Shown here one piece after another: positions 47,088-53,519 of a stretch of DNA of 53,519 nucleotides. The notes beneath the pieces are model-generated. The model did not search any database and had not been told where the DNA came from. It worked only from the letters and a program-made list of their open reading frames with translations. The number at the start of each line of letters is the position of its first letter. The first letter of the stretch is position 1. Source of the DNA: Clostridia bacterium (GTDB lineage: Bacteria; Bacillota; Clostridia; Christensenellales; Aristaeellaceae); contig JAFRQX010000012.1 in assembly GCA_017428385.1 (NCBI GenBank), positions 1-53,519 of the forward strand, read 5' to 3'. The translations under genes were made by a program, and so were the position numbers.

Positions 47088-48401
47088 ATGTTTTGGACTG
47101 AGGACGGTGATTGCCGGATGATGCACGTGAAAACATTTGCCGGTTTTGCGCCGGCATTTTCTGAATTAAAACCGTATAAACAGTCCTGGACGTGGCAGGA
47201 ACTGCGCTGGGGCTGGCAATATGAAATTGTAACGTTATCGGATATGCTGTCCTATGCGATGGAAGCGGCGAATGAGGACAATCCGTTGCTGGATCTTGTG
47301 ATCGACCTGATTACGGAAGATCGTTACAGTGAGAAACTGGAAGAGAAAGTGGAAGCCCTGTGCCGGGCGGAAGCTCCTGAATCAGATGACAGGATGGTAT
47401 TTGTGTGGAGCTACGTCCTGCTTGCATGGATCTATCATACAGAGCGGGAAGAGGAACAGCTCAAGAACAAAACACAACATGTGTACTGCGCCTTTGGCCA
47501 TTGGGACTATATGAGTGTACTGATCGGCTGGATGCCGCCGATTCCGGGTGAGTTTGTTTCAAGACCCTGGAGCGTCCGGGCCCAGCTGCGGAACTATCTG
47601 ATAAAGCATGAACCTGAATTGAATCAGGAACGAACCAACGGCGCCGTTTGTGATATAATGCCTCCTGATGCTGATCCCGGAGAGACGGAAAAAACAGACT
47701 TAGGAGACTGGAACATGAAGAAAAGTTTTCTGGCAATTGATCCGGTATACCGCGAACAGATGGAGCACTATACCCTGAAAGATATGGCAGCGGCGCTGAT
47801 TTACTATGCGCTGTTTATGGCGGCTTATTTCTGGATGGGCTGGGAGCAGGCCCGGACAGGGCGCTACCTGATCGAGGCCGGCAACCTGATTCTTGCCCTC
47901 ATACCGGTGCTGCTGTGTGTGAAACACCTGTCCCATGTGGGCATTACCCTGCGCAACCTGAAACCGTCCCTGCTCATGGGAGCGGCGATCGGACTGGTAT
48001 TCCTGGCAGCCTGGACCGTTATTCCCGGGATTGTTTCCGGGGCGAAGCTGCTGCCGGCGGGTGAGATCCTGTACAATGTGTACCAGTATTTCATTATCAT
48101 CGGCCTGTGCGAGGAGATTGCCTTCCGCGGGTTTATCCAGCCCCGGCTGTTCCCGGCCCTGAAGAAGGAATGGCTGACGATCCTGGTTGGCGGCATATTG
48201 TTTGTGCTGATGCATATGCCTTTCCAGATGGCCAGGCGGGGGATGGGACTGGCGGAGTACTGGCCTACCTTTATTGCGAATGCGCCCATGCAGTTTGTCT
48301 GGCATCTGGTCTGCACCTGGCTGTACCGCCGGTACGGGAATATCTTCGGCTGCGCTCTGCTGCACGGCCTGGTGGATCTTTCCATGGGGATTTTTGGCTG
48401 A
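47088..48401 (+). CDS. In-frame fusion: DUF2247-like domain plus CPBP intramembrane protease
   Basis: 437 aa. Residues 1-200 form a soluble domain (WTWQELRWGWQYEIVTLSDM, DLVIDLITEDRYSEKLEEKV) like DUF2247. From residue 210 (MKKSFLAIDPVYREQMEHYT) follows a CPBP/Rce1-type membrane protease: EEIAFRGF (glutamates), FVLMHMPFQ and LLHGLVDL (histidines). The second part has its own ATG at 47715 with AGGAGA 8 bp upstream. It may therefore also be made separately, or two genes have fused by loss of a stop. CPBP proteins cleave membrane substrates and are often tied to bacteriocin immunity. Confidence 0.8.
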   Translation: MFWTEDGDCRMMHVKTFAGFAPAFSELKPYKQSWTWQELRWGWQYEIVTLSDMLSYAMEAANEDNPLLDLVIDLITEDRYSEKLEEKVEALCRAEAPESDDRMVFVWSYVLLAWIYHTEREEEQLKNKTQHVYCAFGHWDYMSVLIGWMPPIPGEFVSRPWSVRAQLRNYLIKHEPELNQERTNGAVCDIMPPDADPGETEKTDLGDWNMKKSFLAIDPVYREQMEHYTLKDMAAALIYYALFMAAYFWMGWEQARTGRYLIEAGNLILALIPVLLCVKHLSHVGITLRNLKPSLLMGAAIGLVFLAAWTVIPGIVSGAKLLPAGEILYNVYQYFIIIGLCEEIAFRGFIQPRLFPALKKEWLTILVGGILFVLMHMPFQMARRGMGLAEYWPTFIANAPMQFVWHLVCTWLYRRYGNIFGCALLHGLVDLSMGIFG

Positions 48402-48442
48402 TTTAAGCAAAAAGCATTCCGGGCTGAAAGGAGAGGGAACGA

Positions 48443-49018
48443 ATGTACGTGGTGTTGATACTGCTGTTCCTGTTTCTTGTGTGCGATGAAATACGTGCAA
48501 AACGCAGCCTCCGGAAAGCCATGGGGATTAAGCAGCCCGTCGGGAAAGTCGGGAAAATTGGAAAGGCTATACGGAAAGCGGTAAAGGCTGCGGTAAGGGA
48601 ATTTCGGGAAGCACGGGAAGACAGCTGGGAGTTCCATAAAGCGATTCAGGACGCCCGTTGGGAAGCGCGTGAAGCCCGGATAGAGAAAGCCGGAGAGCGG
48701 ATGGATGCTGTACTGGCCGGGATTGAAAAACACGGTAAAAGATTGGCGCAGAAGACAGCAGGACGCATGAAAACGCTGCAACTCGAAATCGAAGCCCGGA
48801 AAGCCCGCCAGGAGCTGGAAGAGGCGGAGAGTGTTCGCGAAGTGAAAGCGAAGCCGGTGACTGCGGACAATGAAGCGCATGAAAACATGGAGCTGGTGCT
48901 GGATCTGGAAAGGGATGCCCGTACGGCAGCCATGGCCGCGGATGTTCCGACGATTGAGTTTCCGGAAGAGGACGACAAATACTTTTCCTCCCGTAAATAT
49001 GAATCCGCGGATGATTAG
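48443..49018 (+). CDS. Membrane-anchored coiled-coil protein, copy 1
   Basis: 191 aa. A short N-terminal helix (MYVVLILLFLFLVCDEI), then a highly charged helical body (AVREFREAREDSWEFHKAIQ, DARWEAREARIEKAGERMDA) and a conserved acidic/aromatic tail (FPEEDDKYFSSRKYESADD). RBS AAAGGAGAGG. It is paralogous to the next gene at 49327, with identical DNA in the 3' end and terminator. Family unknown. Confidence 0.7.
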   Translation: MYVVLILLFLFLVCDEIRAKRSLRKAMGIKQPVGKVGKIGKAIRKAVKAAVREFREAREDSWEFHKAIQDARWEAREARIEKAGERMDAVLAGIEKHGKRLAQKTAGRMKTLQLEIEARKARQELEEAESVREVKAKPVTADNEAHENMELVLDLERDARTAAMAADVPTIEFPEEDDKYFSSRKYESADD

Positions 49019-49057
49019 TCTATTGGTTCATTCAGCCGCCTTCGGGCGGCTTTTTTG
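48962..49057 (+). repeat. 96-bp direct repeat, copy 1 (gene end plus terminator)
   Basis: Identical to 49843-49938. It covers the last 18 codons, the stop, 16 bp, and the terminator hairpin with its T-run. Confidence 0.9.
49035..49056 (+). terminator. Terminator of copy 1
   Basis: GCCGCC, loop TTCG, GGCGGC, then six T. Confidence 0.88.
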
Positions 49058-49128
49058 AAAAAAGAAAAGATAAAATGCGATGAATGTGGTTTTAAATCGC
49101 CTGTACAAATGCAGGAGGTGAACGACAG

Positions 49129-49260
49129 ATGAGCAATGTTACGGGCTATGACACTGCTCCGGATCGCGCTCAGAAATTTGAACAGCCGGCGGGGCCACCG
49201 GTATGTTTTCTCTATTGGAAAAATATAGCTGGATATTTTACGAACAGAATCCTTTTTTGA
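49129..49260 (+). CDS. Possible small protein
   Basis: 43 aa (MSNVTGYDTAPDRAQKFEQP, then PVCFLYWKNIAGYF). AGGAGGTGA lies 8 bp before the ATG, the best RBS in the gap between the two paralogues. No homology recognised. Might be a remnant or a leader peptide. Confidence 0.4.
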   Translation: MSNVTGYDTAPDRAQKFEQPAGPPVCFLYWKNIAGYFTNRILF

Positions 49261-49326
49261 CAGCACCTGAGGTGTTATACTGCTTCCATACCGTAAAGCA
49301 TTCCTGTTTGAAAGGAGGGAGAACGA

Positions 49327-49899
49327 ATGCTCGGACCGATCGGACCGATTTTGATGGTTGTATTGTTTCTGGTCATGAGACTGATTGTTTGGCTCTCCCT
49401 CCGGGATGTCACGTTGTACGGGAAAACCAGGAAAAGCGGAAAGAGTATAAAGAAAACCGCGAAACTTGTGATGAAAGAAATCCGGGAGTTCCGGGAAGAC
49501 AGACGGGAATTCAAGGAAGCGATGCAGGAAGCTCGCTGGGAAGCGCGTGAAGCACGGTTAGAGAAAGCCGCGGAACGGTTTGATGCTGTGATGACAGGAA
49601 TTGGAGCGCTGGGGAAGAAATGTGCGCGGAAGACGGAAGACGGCGTAAGAGCGCTGAAAGATGGAATTGAAGCCCGGAAAGCTATCCGGGAACAGCTGAA
49701 ATCAGGAACTATCGAAGAAGCGCAAACTGAGCCAGTGATCCCGGTCGACGAAGCGTTGATGAACCGGATCATAGTGCGTGATCTGGAAAAGGATGCGGCC
49801 CGTACGGCTGCCATGGCCGCAAATGTTCCGACGATGGAGTTCCCGGAAGAGGACGACAAATACTTTTCCTCCCGTAAATATGAATCCGCGGATGATTAG
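49327..49899 (+). CDS. Membrane-anchored coiled-coil protein, copy 2
   Basis: 190 aa, paralogue of the protein at 48443. The N-terminal helix (GPILMVVLFLVMRLIVWLSL) and the middle have diverged, the EARWEAREARLEKAAERFDA block is conserved, and the last 18 residues plus 3' DNA are identical. RBS AAAGGAGGG. This points to tandem duplication followed by gene conversion or selection at the C-terminus. Confidence 0.7.
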   Translation: MLGPIGPILMVVLFLVMRLIVWLSLRDVTLYGKTRKSGKSIKKTAKLVMKEIREFREDRREFKEAMQEARWEAREARLEKAAERFDAVMTGIGALGKKCARKTEDGVRALKDGIEARKAIREQLKSGTIEEAQTEPVIPVDEALMNRIIVRDLEKDAARTAAMAANVPTMEFPEEDDKYFSSRKYESADD

Positions 49900-49938
49900 T
49901 CTATTGGTTCATTCAGCCGCCTTCGGGCGGCTTTTTTG
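49843..49938 (+). repeat. 96-bp direct repeat, copy 2
   Basis: Same sequence as 48962-49057. Upstream of it the two copies differ at 2 of the next 12 bases and then diverge. Confidence 0.9.
49916..49937 (+). terminator. Terminator of copy 2
   Basis: GCCGCC, loop TTCG, GGCGGC, then six T, identical to that of copy 1. Confidence 0.88.
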
Positions 49939-49976
49939 TTTTTGAACCATATCGGAGGAAGAAAGCCCCCTGTTGC

Positions 49977-50030
49977 AAACGTCTGTTATTTAGCGGCTTG
50001 CCGGTAACAGACGTTTTTTATTTTTTTCGC
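49977..50030. terminator. Second terminator before the sigma gene
   Basis: AAACGTCTGTTA (49977-49988) and TAACAGACGTTT (50005-50016), a perfect 12-bp stem followed by a long T-run. It may attenuate the sigma operon or finish upstream transcripts. Confidence 0.75.
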
Positions 50031-50079
50031 TTAAGTTTTGCAGCCGTGTTTCGTCTAATTGGATGAGGAGGTGATGACG

Positions 50080-50592
50080 GTGGGAGTGATTCAGGCGCCG
50101 GATCAAGCCCAGATTGACCGGCTGGACCGGATGGTCCAGCAATATGAAAAAGACCTGCTGCGCCTCTGCTGTCTGTATCTGAGAGACTGGAACGCTGCGG
50201 AGGATGTTGTGCAGGAAACCTTTCTGAAGGCATTCCGCCATCTGGACTCCTTCCGGGGAGAAAGCAGTGAGAAAACTTGGCTGATCAGGATTGCGCTGAA
50301 CGGATGCAGGGACTACAGGCGGAGCGCCTGGTTCCGCTACATTGATCCCCGGGTATCCCTGAATGATCTGCCTGCGTCATCAGAGCCGCCGGACAGCGAG
50401 CATGTGGAACTGACGCTGGCGATCATGAAGCTGAAACCGAAATATATGGAAGCCGTCCTGCTGTATTTCTATGAAGGATACTCCATGAAGGAGATCGGGG
50501 AAATGCTGGATATCACGGAGGCTGCTGTTTCAGACAGAATCCGGAAGGCAAAACAGAAACTGAAGCAGGAACTCGAAGGGGGGCGGGCATGA
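50080..50592 (+). CDS. ECF-type RNA polymerase sigma factor
   Basis: 170 aa from GTG 50080, chosen because AGGAGG (50066-50071) is 8 bp upstream; TTG 50059 and ATG 50074 are in frame but badly spaced. Region 2: MVQQYEKDLLRLCCLYLRDW, AAEDVVQETFLKAFRHLDSF. Region 4: LKPKYMEAVLLYFYEGYSMK with HTH EIGEMLDITEAAVSDRIRKA. The downstream partner overlaps by 4 bp. Confidence 0.93.
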   Translation: MGVIQAPDQAQIDRLDRMVQQYEKDLLRLCCLYLRDWNAAEDVVQETFLKAFRHLDSFRGESSEKTWLIRIALNGCRDYRRSAWFRYIDPRVSLNDLPASSEPPDSEHVELTLAIMKLKPKYMEAVLLYFYEGYSMKEIGEMLDITEAAVSDRIRKAKQKLKQELEGGRA

Positions 50593-51692
50593 TGGCAAAT
50601 GATCAGGAATTGATGATGAACATCCGCGCCGCGATCGACGACTGTACACGGGGAGTGGATGAAGCGCCCTCGCTCCGCTATGAGATTCTGCGCAAAGCGA
50701 AAGGAGAAGAACCCATGGTTAAGAAAATATCAATGACATTGGTAATTGCACTGGTGATCCTGGTCCTTGCGGCCGCGGCGGTGGCTGCCACGGTGCTCTG
50801 GAAGGACGCCGGGGAAAAAGTGGCTGAACTGGAAGGTGAATACGGATACTATGATACCTGGGATACAGCCACAAAGGTTGAACTGGTCCGGGATCTGTAT
50901 GAGATGGAAGCCCTGAAGGGAAACGCGGATGCTGAGCGCCTGCTTCAGGGTGAAGGCGTGACAGACGCTGAAAAAGACGCCCTGTGCGACCGGATCATGC
51001 TGGACTATATCGGCGAGGACCAGGTTGATATGATCTGCCTGGAGACGATCCTGTCCACGCTGAATGACGTGGAGGGTGGTACGCCTGCCTGGTCTGTGGA
51101 GGATAAATACTGGTATAACCAGATGCTGGAGAAATACGGCATGCTGACTTCAGAAGACCCGAAATTTATCCTGCCGGAAGAAGGCGAGATCAACCAGGAA
51201 GAAGCAGTCCGGATTGCGCGGACGCTGCTGGAAAGTAAGAGCGACAGGGACCTGGATGACGGCATTATGAGCCCGTATTTTGAAGAAGATATTGCCGGAC
51301 GGCGTATCTGGACGATCTGGTATGACCTGAGAACCGACGGAGAGTTCAGGGGCAATCCCCTGTATGTTTATCTGAAGGCTGACGGAACAGTGCTGTCCTA
51401 TCATATTCCTGAACTGTATGCGCTGCATCTGGTAGGCATGATCCCTGACGCGGAAGCGGTTCCGGAGGAGCAGGCGCTGGCAACCGGACGGAAAGCTATG
51501 GCGGAGAAACTGGGAGTGACGGAGGGCGTACTGAACGGCGTGAAGGCATATTATACAGTGAATGAATACGATTATGCCAAAACGGTTGACGGTAAAATGG
51601 ATGAGTGCCAGTGGCTGGTGGACTGCGTGGAGCAAAAAGTGTATGCAATCATCAGCCGGGACGGGACGTTGGTGGACGTCAAAAAGCACTGA
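50589..51692 (+). CDS. Membrane-anchored anti-sigma-like partner
   Basis: 367 aa. Cytoplasmic N-terminus of about 50 residues, one helix (MTLVIALVILVLAAAAVAAT), then a large outer domain with INQEEAVRIARTLLESKSDR and RRIWTIWYDLRTDGEFRGNP, similar in layout to PepSY-like anti-sigma outer parts. Overlap with the sigma gene (ATGA) supports function as its regulator. Followed by a strong terminator. Confidence 0.75.
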   Translation: MMANDQELMMNIRAAIDDCTRGVDEAPSLRYEILRKAKGEEPMVKKISMTLVIALVILVLAAAAVAATVLWKDAGEKVAELEGEYGYYDTWDTATKVELVRDLYEMEALKGNADAERLLQGEGVTDAEKDALCDRIMLDYIGEDQVDMICLETILSTLNDVEGGTPAWSVEDKYWYNQMLEKYGMLTSEDPKFILPEEGEINQEEAVRIARTLLESKSDRDLDDGIMSPYFEEDIAGRRIWTIWYDLRTDGEFRGNPLYVYLKADGTVLSYHIPELYALHLVGMIPDAEAVPEEQALATGRKAMAEKLGVTEGVLNGVKAYYTVNEYDYAKTVDGKMDECQWLVDCVEQKVYAIISRDGTLVDVKKH

Positions 51693-51702
51693 CAGGGAAG
51701 CA

Positions 51703-51732
51703 GATCCCGCGAAAGCGGGGTCTTCTTTTTTT
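51703..51732 (+). terminator. Terminator of the sigma operon
   Basis: GATCCCGC, loop GAAA, GCGGGGTC, then TTCTTTTTTT. Confidence 0.88.
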
Positions 51733-51852
51733 CCTTTTTTCGAAACATGCCTGAAATGGCTTATAAACCAACCAAACGACTGATTGCAGGGGGAGGGGAA
51801 AAGTGCTATAACATCGCAGCAAACTAAATGTTTGCAGAAGGAGCATGAATGC

Positions 51853-53262
51853 ATGGCACGTACCATGACAAAAGATCTTACGGAAGGGAGACCGCTGAAG
51901 CTGGTCCTTTCCTTTGCAGCCCCGCTGCTGTTCGGAATGCTGTTCCAGCAGTTCTACAGCTTTGTGGATACGGCAATTGTGGGCCGGTATCTCGGGGCAG
52001 AGAAACTGGCGGCGGTCGGTGCCACCGGTTCGGTGAACTTCCTGGTGATCGGCCTGTGCTTGGGCTTCTGCTCGGGTTTTGCCATTCCGATTGCGCAGGC
52101 TTTCGGGGCGAAGAACGAGCATGAGGTGCGCCGGTGCGTATGGCATTCGGCTGTGCTGTGCGCGGGACTGAGCCTGCTGTTCGGCCTGGCAGCCACGCTG
52201 CTGTGTAAACCGCTGCTGCGGCTGATGAACACCCCGGAGGAAATCCTGGATTCATCCGCTTCCTATATCCGGATCATTTTCGCGGCAATTCCCTGCTGCG
52301 TGCTGTATAACATGGCCAGCGGCATTCTTCGTTCCCTGGGGGACAGCAAAACGCCGGTGGTCTTCCTGGTGCTGGCTTCCCTGGTGAACATCGTGCTGGA
52401 CCTGGTGCTGATCATTTATGCCGGGATGGACGTGGCCGGTGCGGCGGTGGCTACTGCCATCAGCCAGCTGATTTCCGGCATCGGCTGCCTGCTGGTGATT
52501 ATCAAGCGGTTCCCGATCCTGAAACTGACGAAGGAAGATCGGCGGTTCTCCATGCGGCGTGGACGCTCCATGCTGGGCATCGGCCTGCCCATGGGTCTGC
52601 AGTTTTCCATCACCGCCATCGGTTCCGTGATGGTTCAGTGGTCCGTGAACGGCCTGGGTGTGAACTCCGTGGCAGCCGTGAGCGCGGCTTTCAAACTGAG
52701 CATGTTCTTCTGCTGTGTGTTTGACGCCCTGGCTTCCACCATGGCGACCTTCGCCGGGCAGAACATCGGCGCCAGGAAACTGGACCGGGTCCGGCAGGGT
52801 ATGCGGGCAGCATCCGCGGTGGGTTTGATCTACTGCGGCCTGGCCTTCGGTATTGTGCTGCTGTTTGGCGACGAGCTGCTGGGCCTGTTCATTGACAGCG
52901 GCGAGAACGCCGAGGTCATGGGACTGGCTTTCCGTTTCCTGAAGATCAACGCGGCGTTCTATATTCCGCTGCTGTATGTGAACATCCTGCGGCTGTGCAT
53001 CCAGGGCATGGGATATACCCGGGTGGCCATGTTCGCGGGCCTGGCGGAGATGCTGGCGAGAACCGTGGTGGCGCTGTTCCTGGTGCCGGCGGCCGGGTTT
53101 GTGGGCGCCTGCTTCGCAAACCCCGCGGCCTGGGTGATGGCGGATCTGTTCCTGTTCCCTTGCTATTTCAAGCTGGTGAAGTCCCTGCACGGGCGGCTGC
53201 TGCCGGGTGTGGAAGCGGACAAACAGGAAAAAGGAAAGATTGTCGCGCTGAAAAGTGCGTGA
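51853..53262 (+). CDS. MATE-family multidrug/Na efflux transporter
   Basis: 469 aa from ATG 51853 (MARTMTKDLTEGRPLKLVLS), RBS AGAAGGAG 9 bp upstream. Twelve helices; family signatures include LFGMLFQQFYSFVDTAIVGR near residue 27, GAEKLAAVGATGSVN, and the second-half LGIGLPMGLQFSITAIGSVM near residue 240. MATE proteins export drugs and metabolites using Na or H gradients. Full length, monocistronic, with its own terminator. Confidence 0.95.
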   Translation: MARTMTKDLTEGRPLKLVLSFAAPLLFGMLFQQFYSFVDTAIVGRYLGAEKLAAVGATGSVNFLVIGLCLGFCSGFAIPIAQAFGAKNEHEVRRCVWHSAVLCAGLSLLFGLAATLLCKPLLRLMNTPEEILDSSASYIRIIFAAIPCCVLYNMASGILRSLGDSKTPVVFLVLASLVNIVLDLVLIIYAGMDVAGAAVATAISQLISGIGCLLVIIKRFPILKLTKEDRRFSMRRGRSMLGIGLPMGLQFSITAIGSVMVQWSVNGLGVNSVAAVSAAFKLSMFFCCVFDALASTMATFAGQNIGARKLDRVRQGMRAASAVGLIYCGLAFGIVLLFGDELLGLFIDSGENAEVMGLAFRFLKINAAFYIPLLYVNILRLCIQGMGYTRVAMFAGLAEMLARTVVALFLVPAAGFVGACFANPAAWVMADLFLFPCYFKLVKSLHGRLLPGVEADKQEKGKIVALKSA

Positions 53263-53263
53263 G

Positions 53264-53294
53264 AAAAAGTGACAGCGAAAGGCTGTCACTTTTT
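53264..53294 (+). terminator. Terminator of the MATE gene
   Basis: AAAAAGTGACAGC and GCTGTCACTTTTT, a 13-bp stem around GAAAG. Confidence 0.9.
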
Positions 53295-53328
53295 AATTCA
53301 CAATTCATAATTCATAATTCAGAATTTT
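53295..53328. repeat. Heptamer array at the IS border
   Basis: AATTCACAATTCATAATTCA-type 7-mers followed by nine T. It lies between the MATE terminator and the IS110-like left region. Confidence 0.75.
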
Positions 53329-53492
53329 TTTTTCTTCACGCAAGAGATTCCCTATTGCTTGAAGGTTCACTTCTCCGGAGGAGACAATATGTAATGACCT
53401 CCATTTTGTAGGTTCGTGGATTTACCTGTATACTACAAATGGATGAACAAAAGTGGTAACAGGGTTTACCGCATACAAAAGGAGGTCATCAC
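53329..53492 (+). mobile_element. Non-coding left end of an IS110-type element (possible bridge RNA region)
   Basis: 164 bp without a gene between the heptamer array and the transposase start. Internal inverted words TGACCTCC (53395-53402) and GGAGGTCA (53481-53488) could fold together; the latter also contains the transposase RBS. In IS110-family elements the non-coding end beside the transposase encodes a bridge RNA that guides recombination. Whether this stretch does so is inference. Confidence 0.4.
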
Positions 53493-53519
53493 ATGAAGTA
53501 TACCACAGTTTACGTTGGA
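53493..53519 (+). CDS. IS110-family transposase, N-terminus only (cut by window edge)
   Basis: Nine codons, MKYTTVYVG, after a strong RBS (AAGGAGGTC). The MKYTTVYVG start is typical of IS110-family DEDD transposases (followed by xDVHK in the family). The rest is outside the window. Confidence 0.6.

Noticed and set aside
1..53519. tRNA or rRNA genes
   Set aside because: No cloverleaf or rRNA-like sequence was noticed in any intergenic region, so no integration tRNA can be assigned to the phage genes.

Overview
The window (about 53.5 kb, GC-rich coding DNA) looks like chromosome of a Gram-positive anaerobe of the class Clostridia, probably a gut or rumen lineage. The grounds are strong AGGAGG-type ribosome binding sites, some TTG/GTG starts, a SpoVB-type flippase, a TipA-like MerR regulator, a BspA-type leucine-rich-repeat protein, a sortase-type VPKTG anchor and many small secreted proteins. 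I cannot name the genus from sequence alone.

The dominant feature is a contractile-tailed (myovirus) phage late region that has been taken apart and interleaved with chromosomal genes. From about 2.6 to 46.3 kb the plus strand carries, in canonical order: small and large terminase, DUF1073 portal, a DUF2213 remnant, a truncated major capsid gene, a small head protein, a DUF4054-like connector, three neck/completion proteins, DUF3383 sheath, DUF3277 tube, a frameshifted tail chaperone, a short tape measure, Dit-like protein, baseplate plug, hub, gp138-like spike, gp25/gpW-like protein, baseplate J, DUF2612 protein, NlpC/P60 endolysin, a small membrane protein and a holin. This series is interrupted thirteen times by ordinary chromosomal genes and once by a large serine recombinase. 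The chromosomal genes are mostly on the minus strand: GNAT enzymes, flippase, TIM-barrel enzyme, ParB-like, RpiB-like, TRIC channel, HU, MerR/TipAS, HD hydrolase, SH3 protein, phosphatase, phosphodiesterase and a sigma/anti-sigma pair. Apart from the two capsid-region genes the phage reading frames are open and near full length.

Junctions are tight. Convergent phage and host genes end 0 to 20 bp apart, while divergent pairs share 40 to 280 bp. A single late transcript would therefore run antisense through most of the host genes. Many phage gene borders carry AT-rich heptamer arrays (TTATGAA/TTGTGAA and TTATGCA/TTGTGCA) or a larger family of modular hairpin elements (A to E below). These elements supply start codons (portal, plug), stop codons (DUF2612 protein, phosphodiesterase) and even internal coding sequence (tape measure, endolysin linker). 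Two of them show compensatory stem changes.

Regions: 1-2.4 kb, CobW-type GTPase with a His-rich tail, secreted protein, GNAT. 2.6-5.8 kb, DNA packaging genes. 5.8-8 kb, membrane proteins. 8-13 kb, broken head genes with recombinase and LRR protein. 13-25.4 kb, mostly host envelope and enzyme genes. 25.5-46.3 kb, tail, baseplate and lysis genes alternating with host genes. 46.5-53.3 kb, host genes only: CPBP protease fusion, a duplicated small-protein pair, ECF sigma/anti-sigma, MATE transporter. The right edge enters an IS110-type element. With capsid and prohead genes broken and tail plus lysis genes kept, the phage set could be a decaying prophage, a tail-like bacteriocin or a gene-transfer-agent relative. 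The sequence alone does not decide between these.
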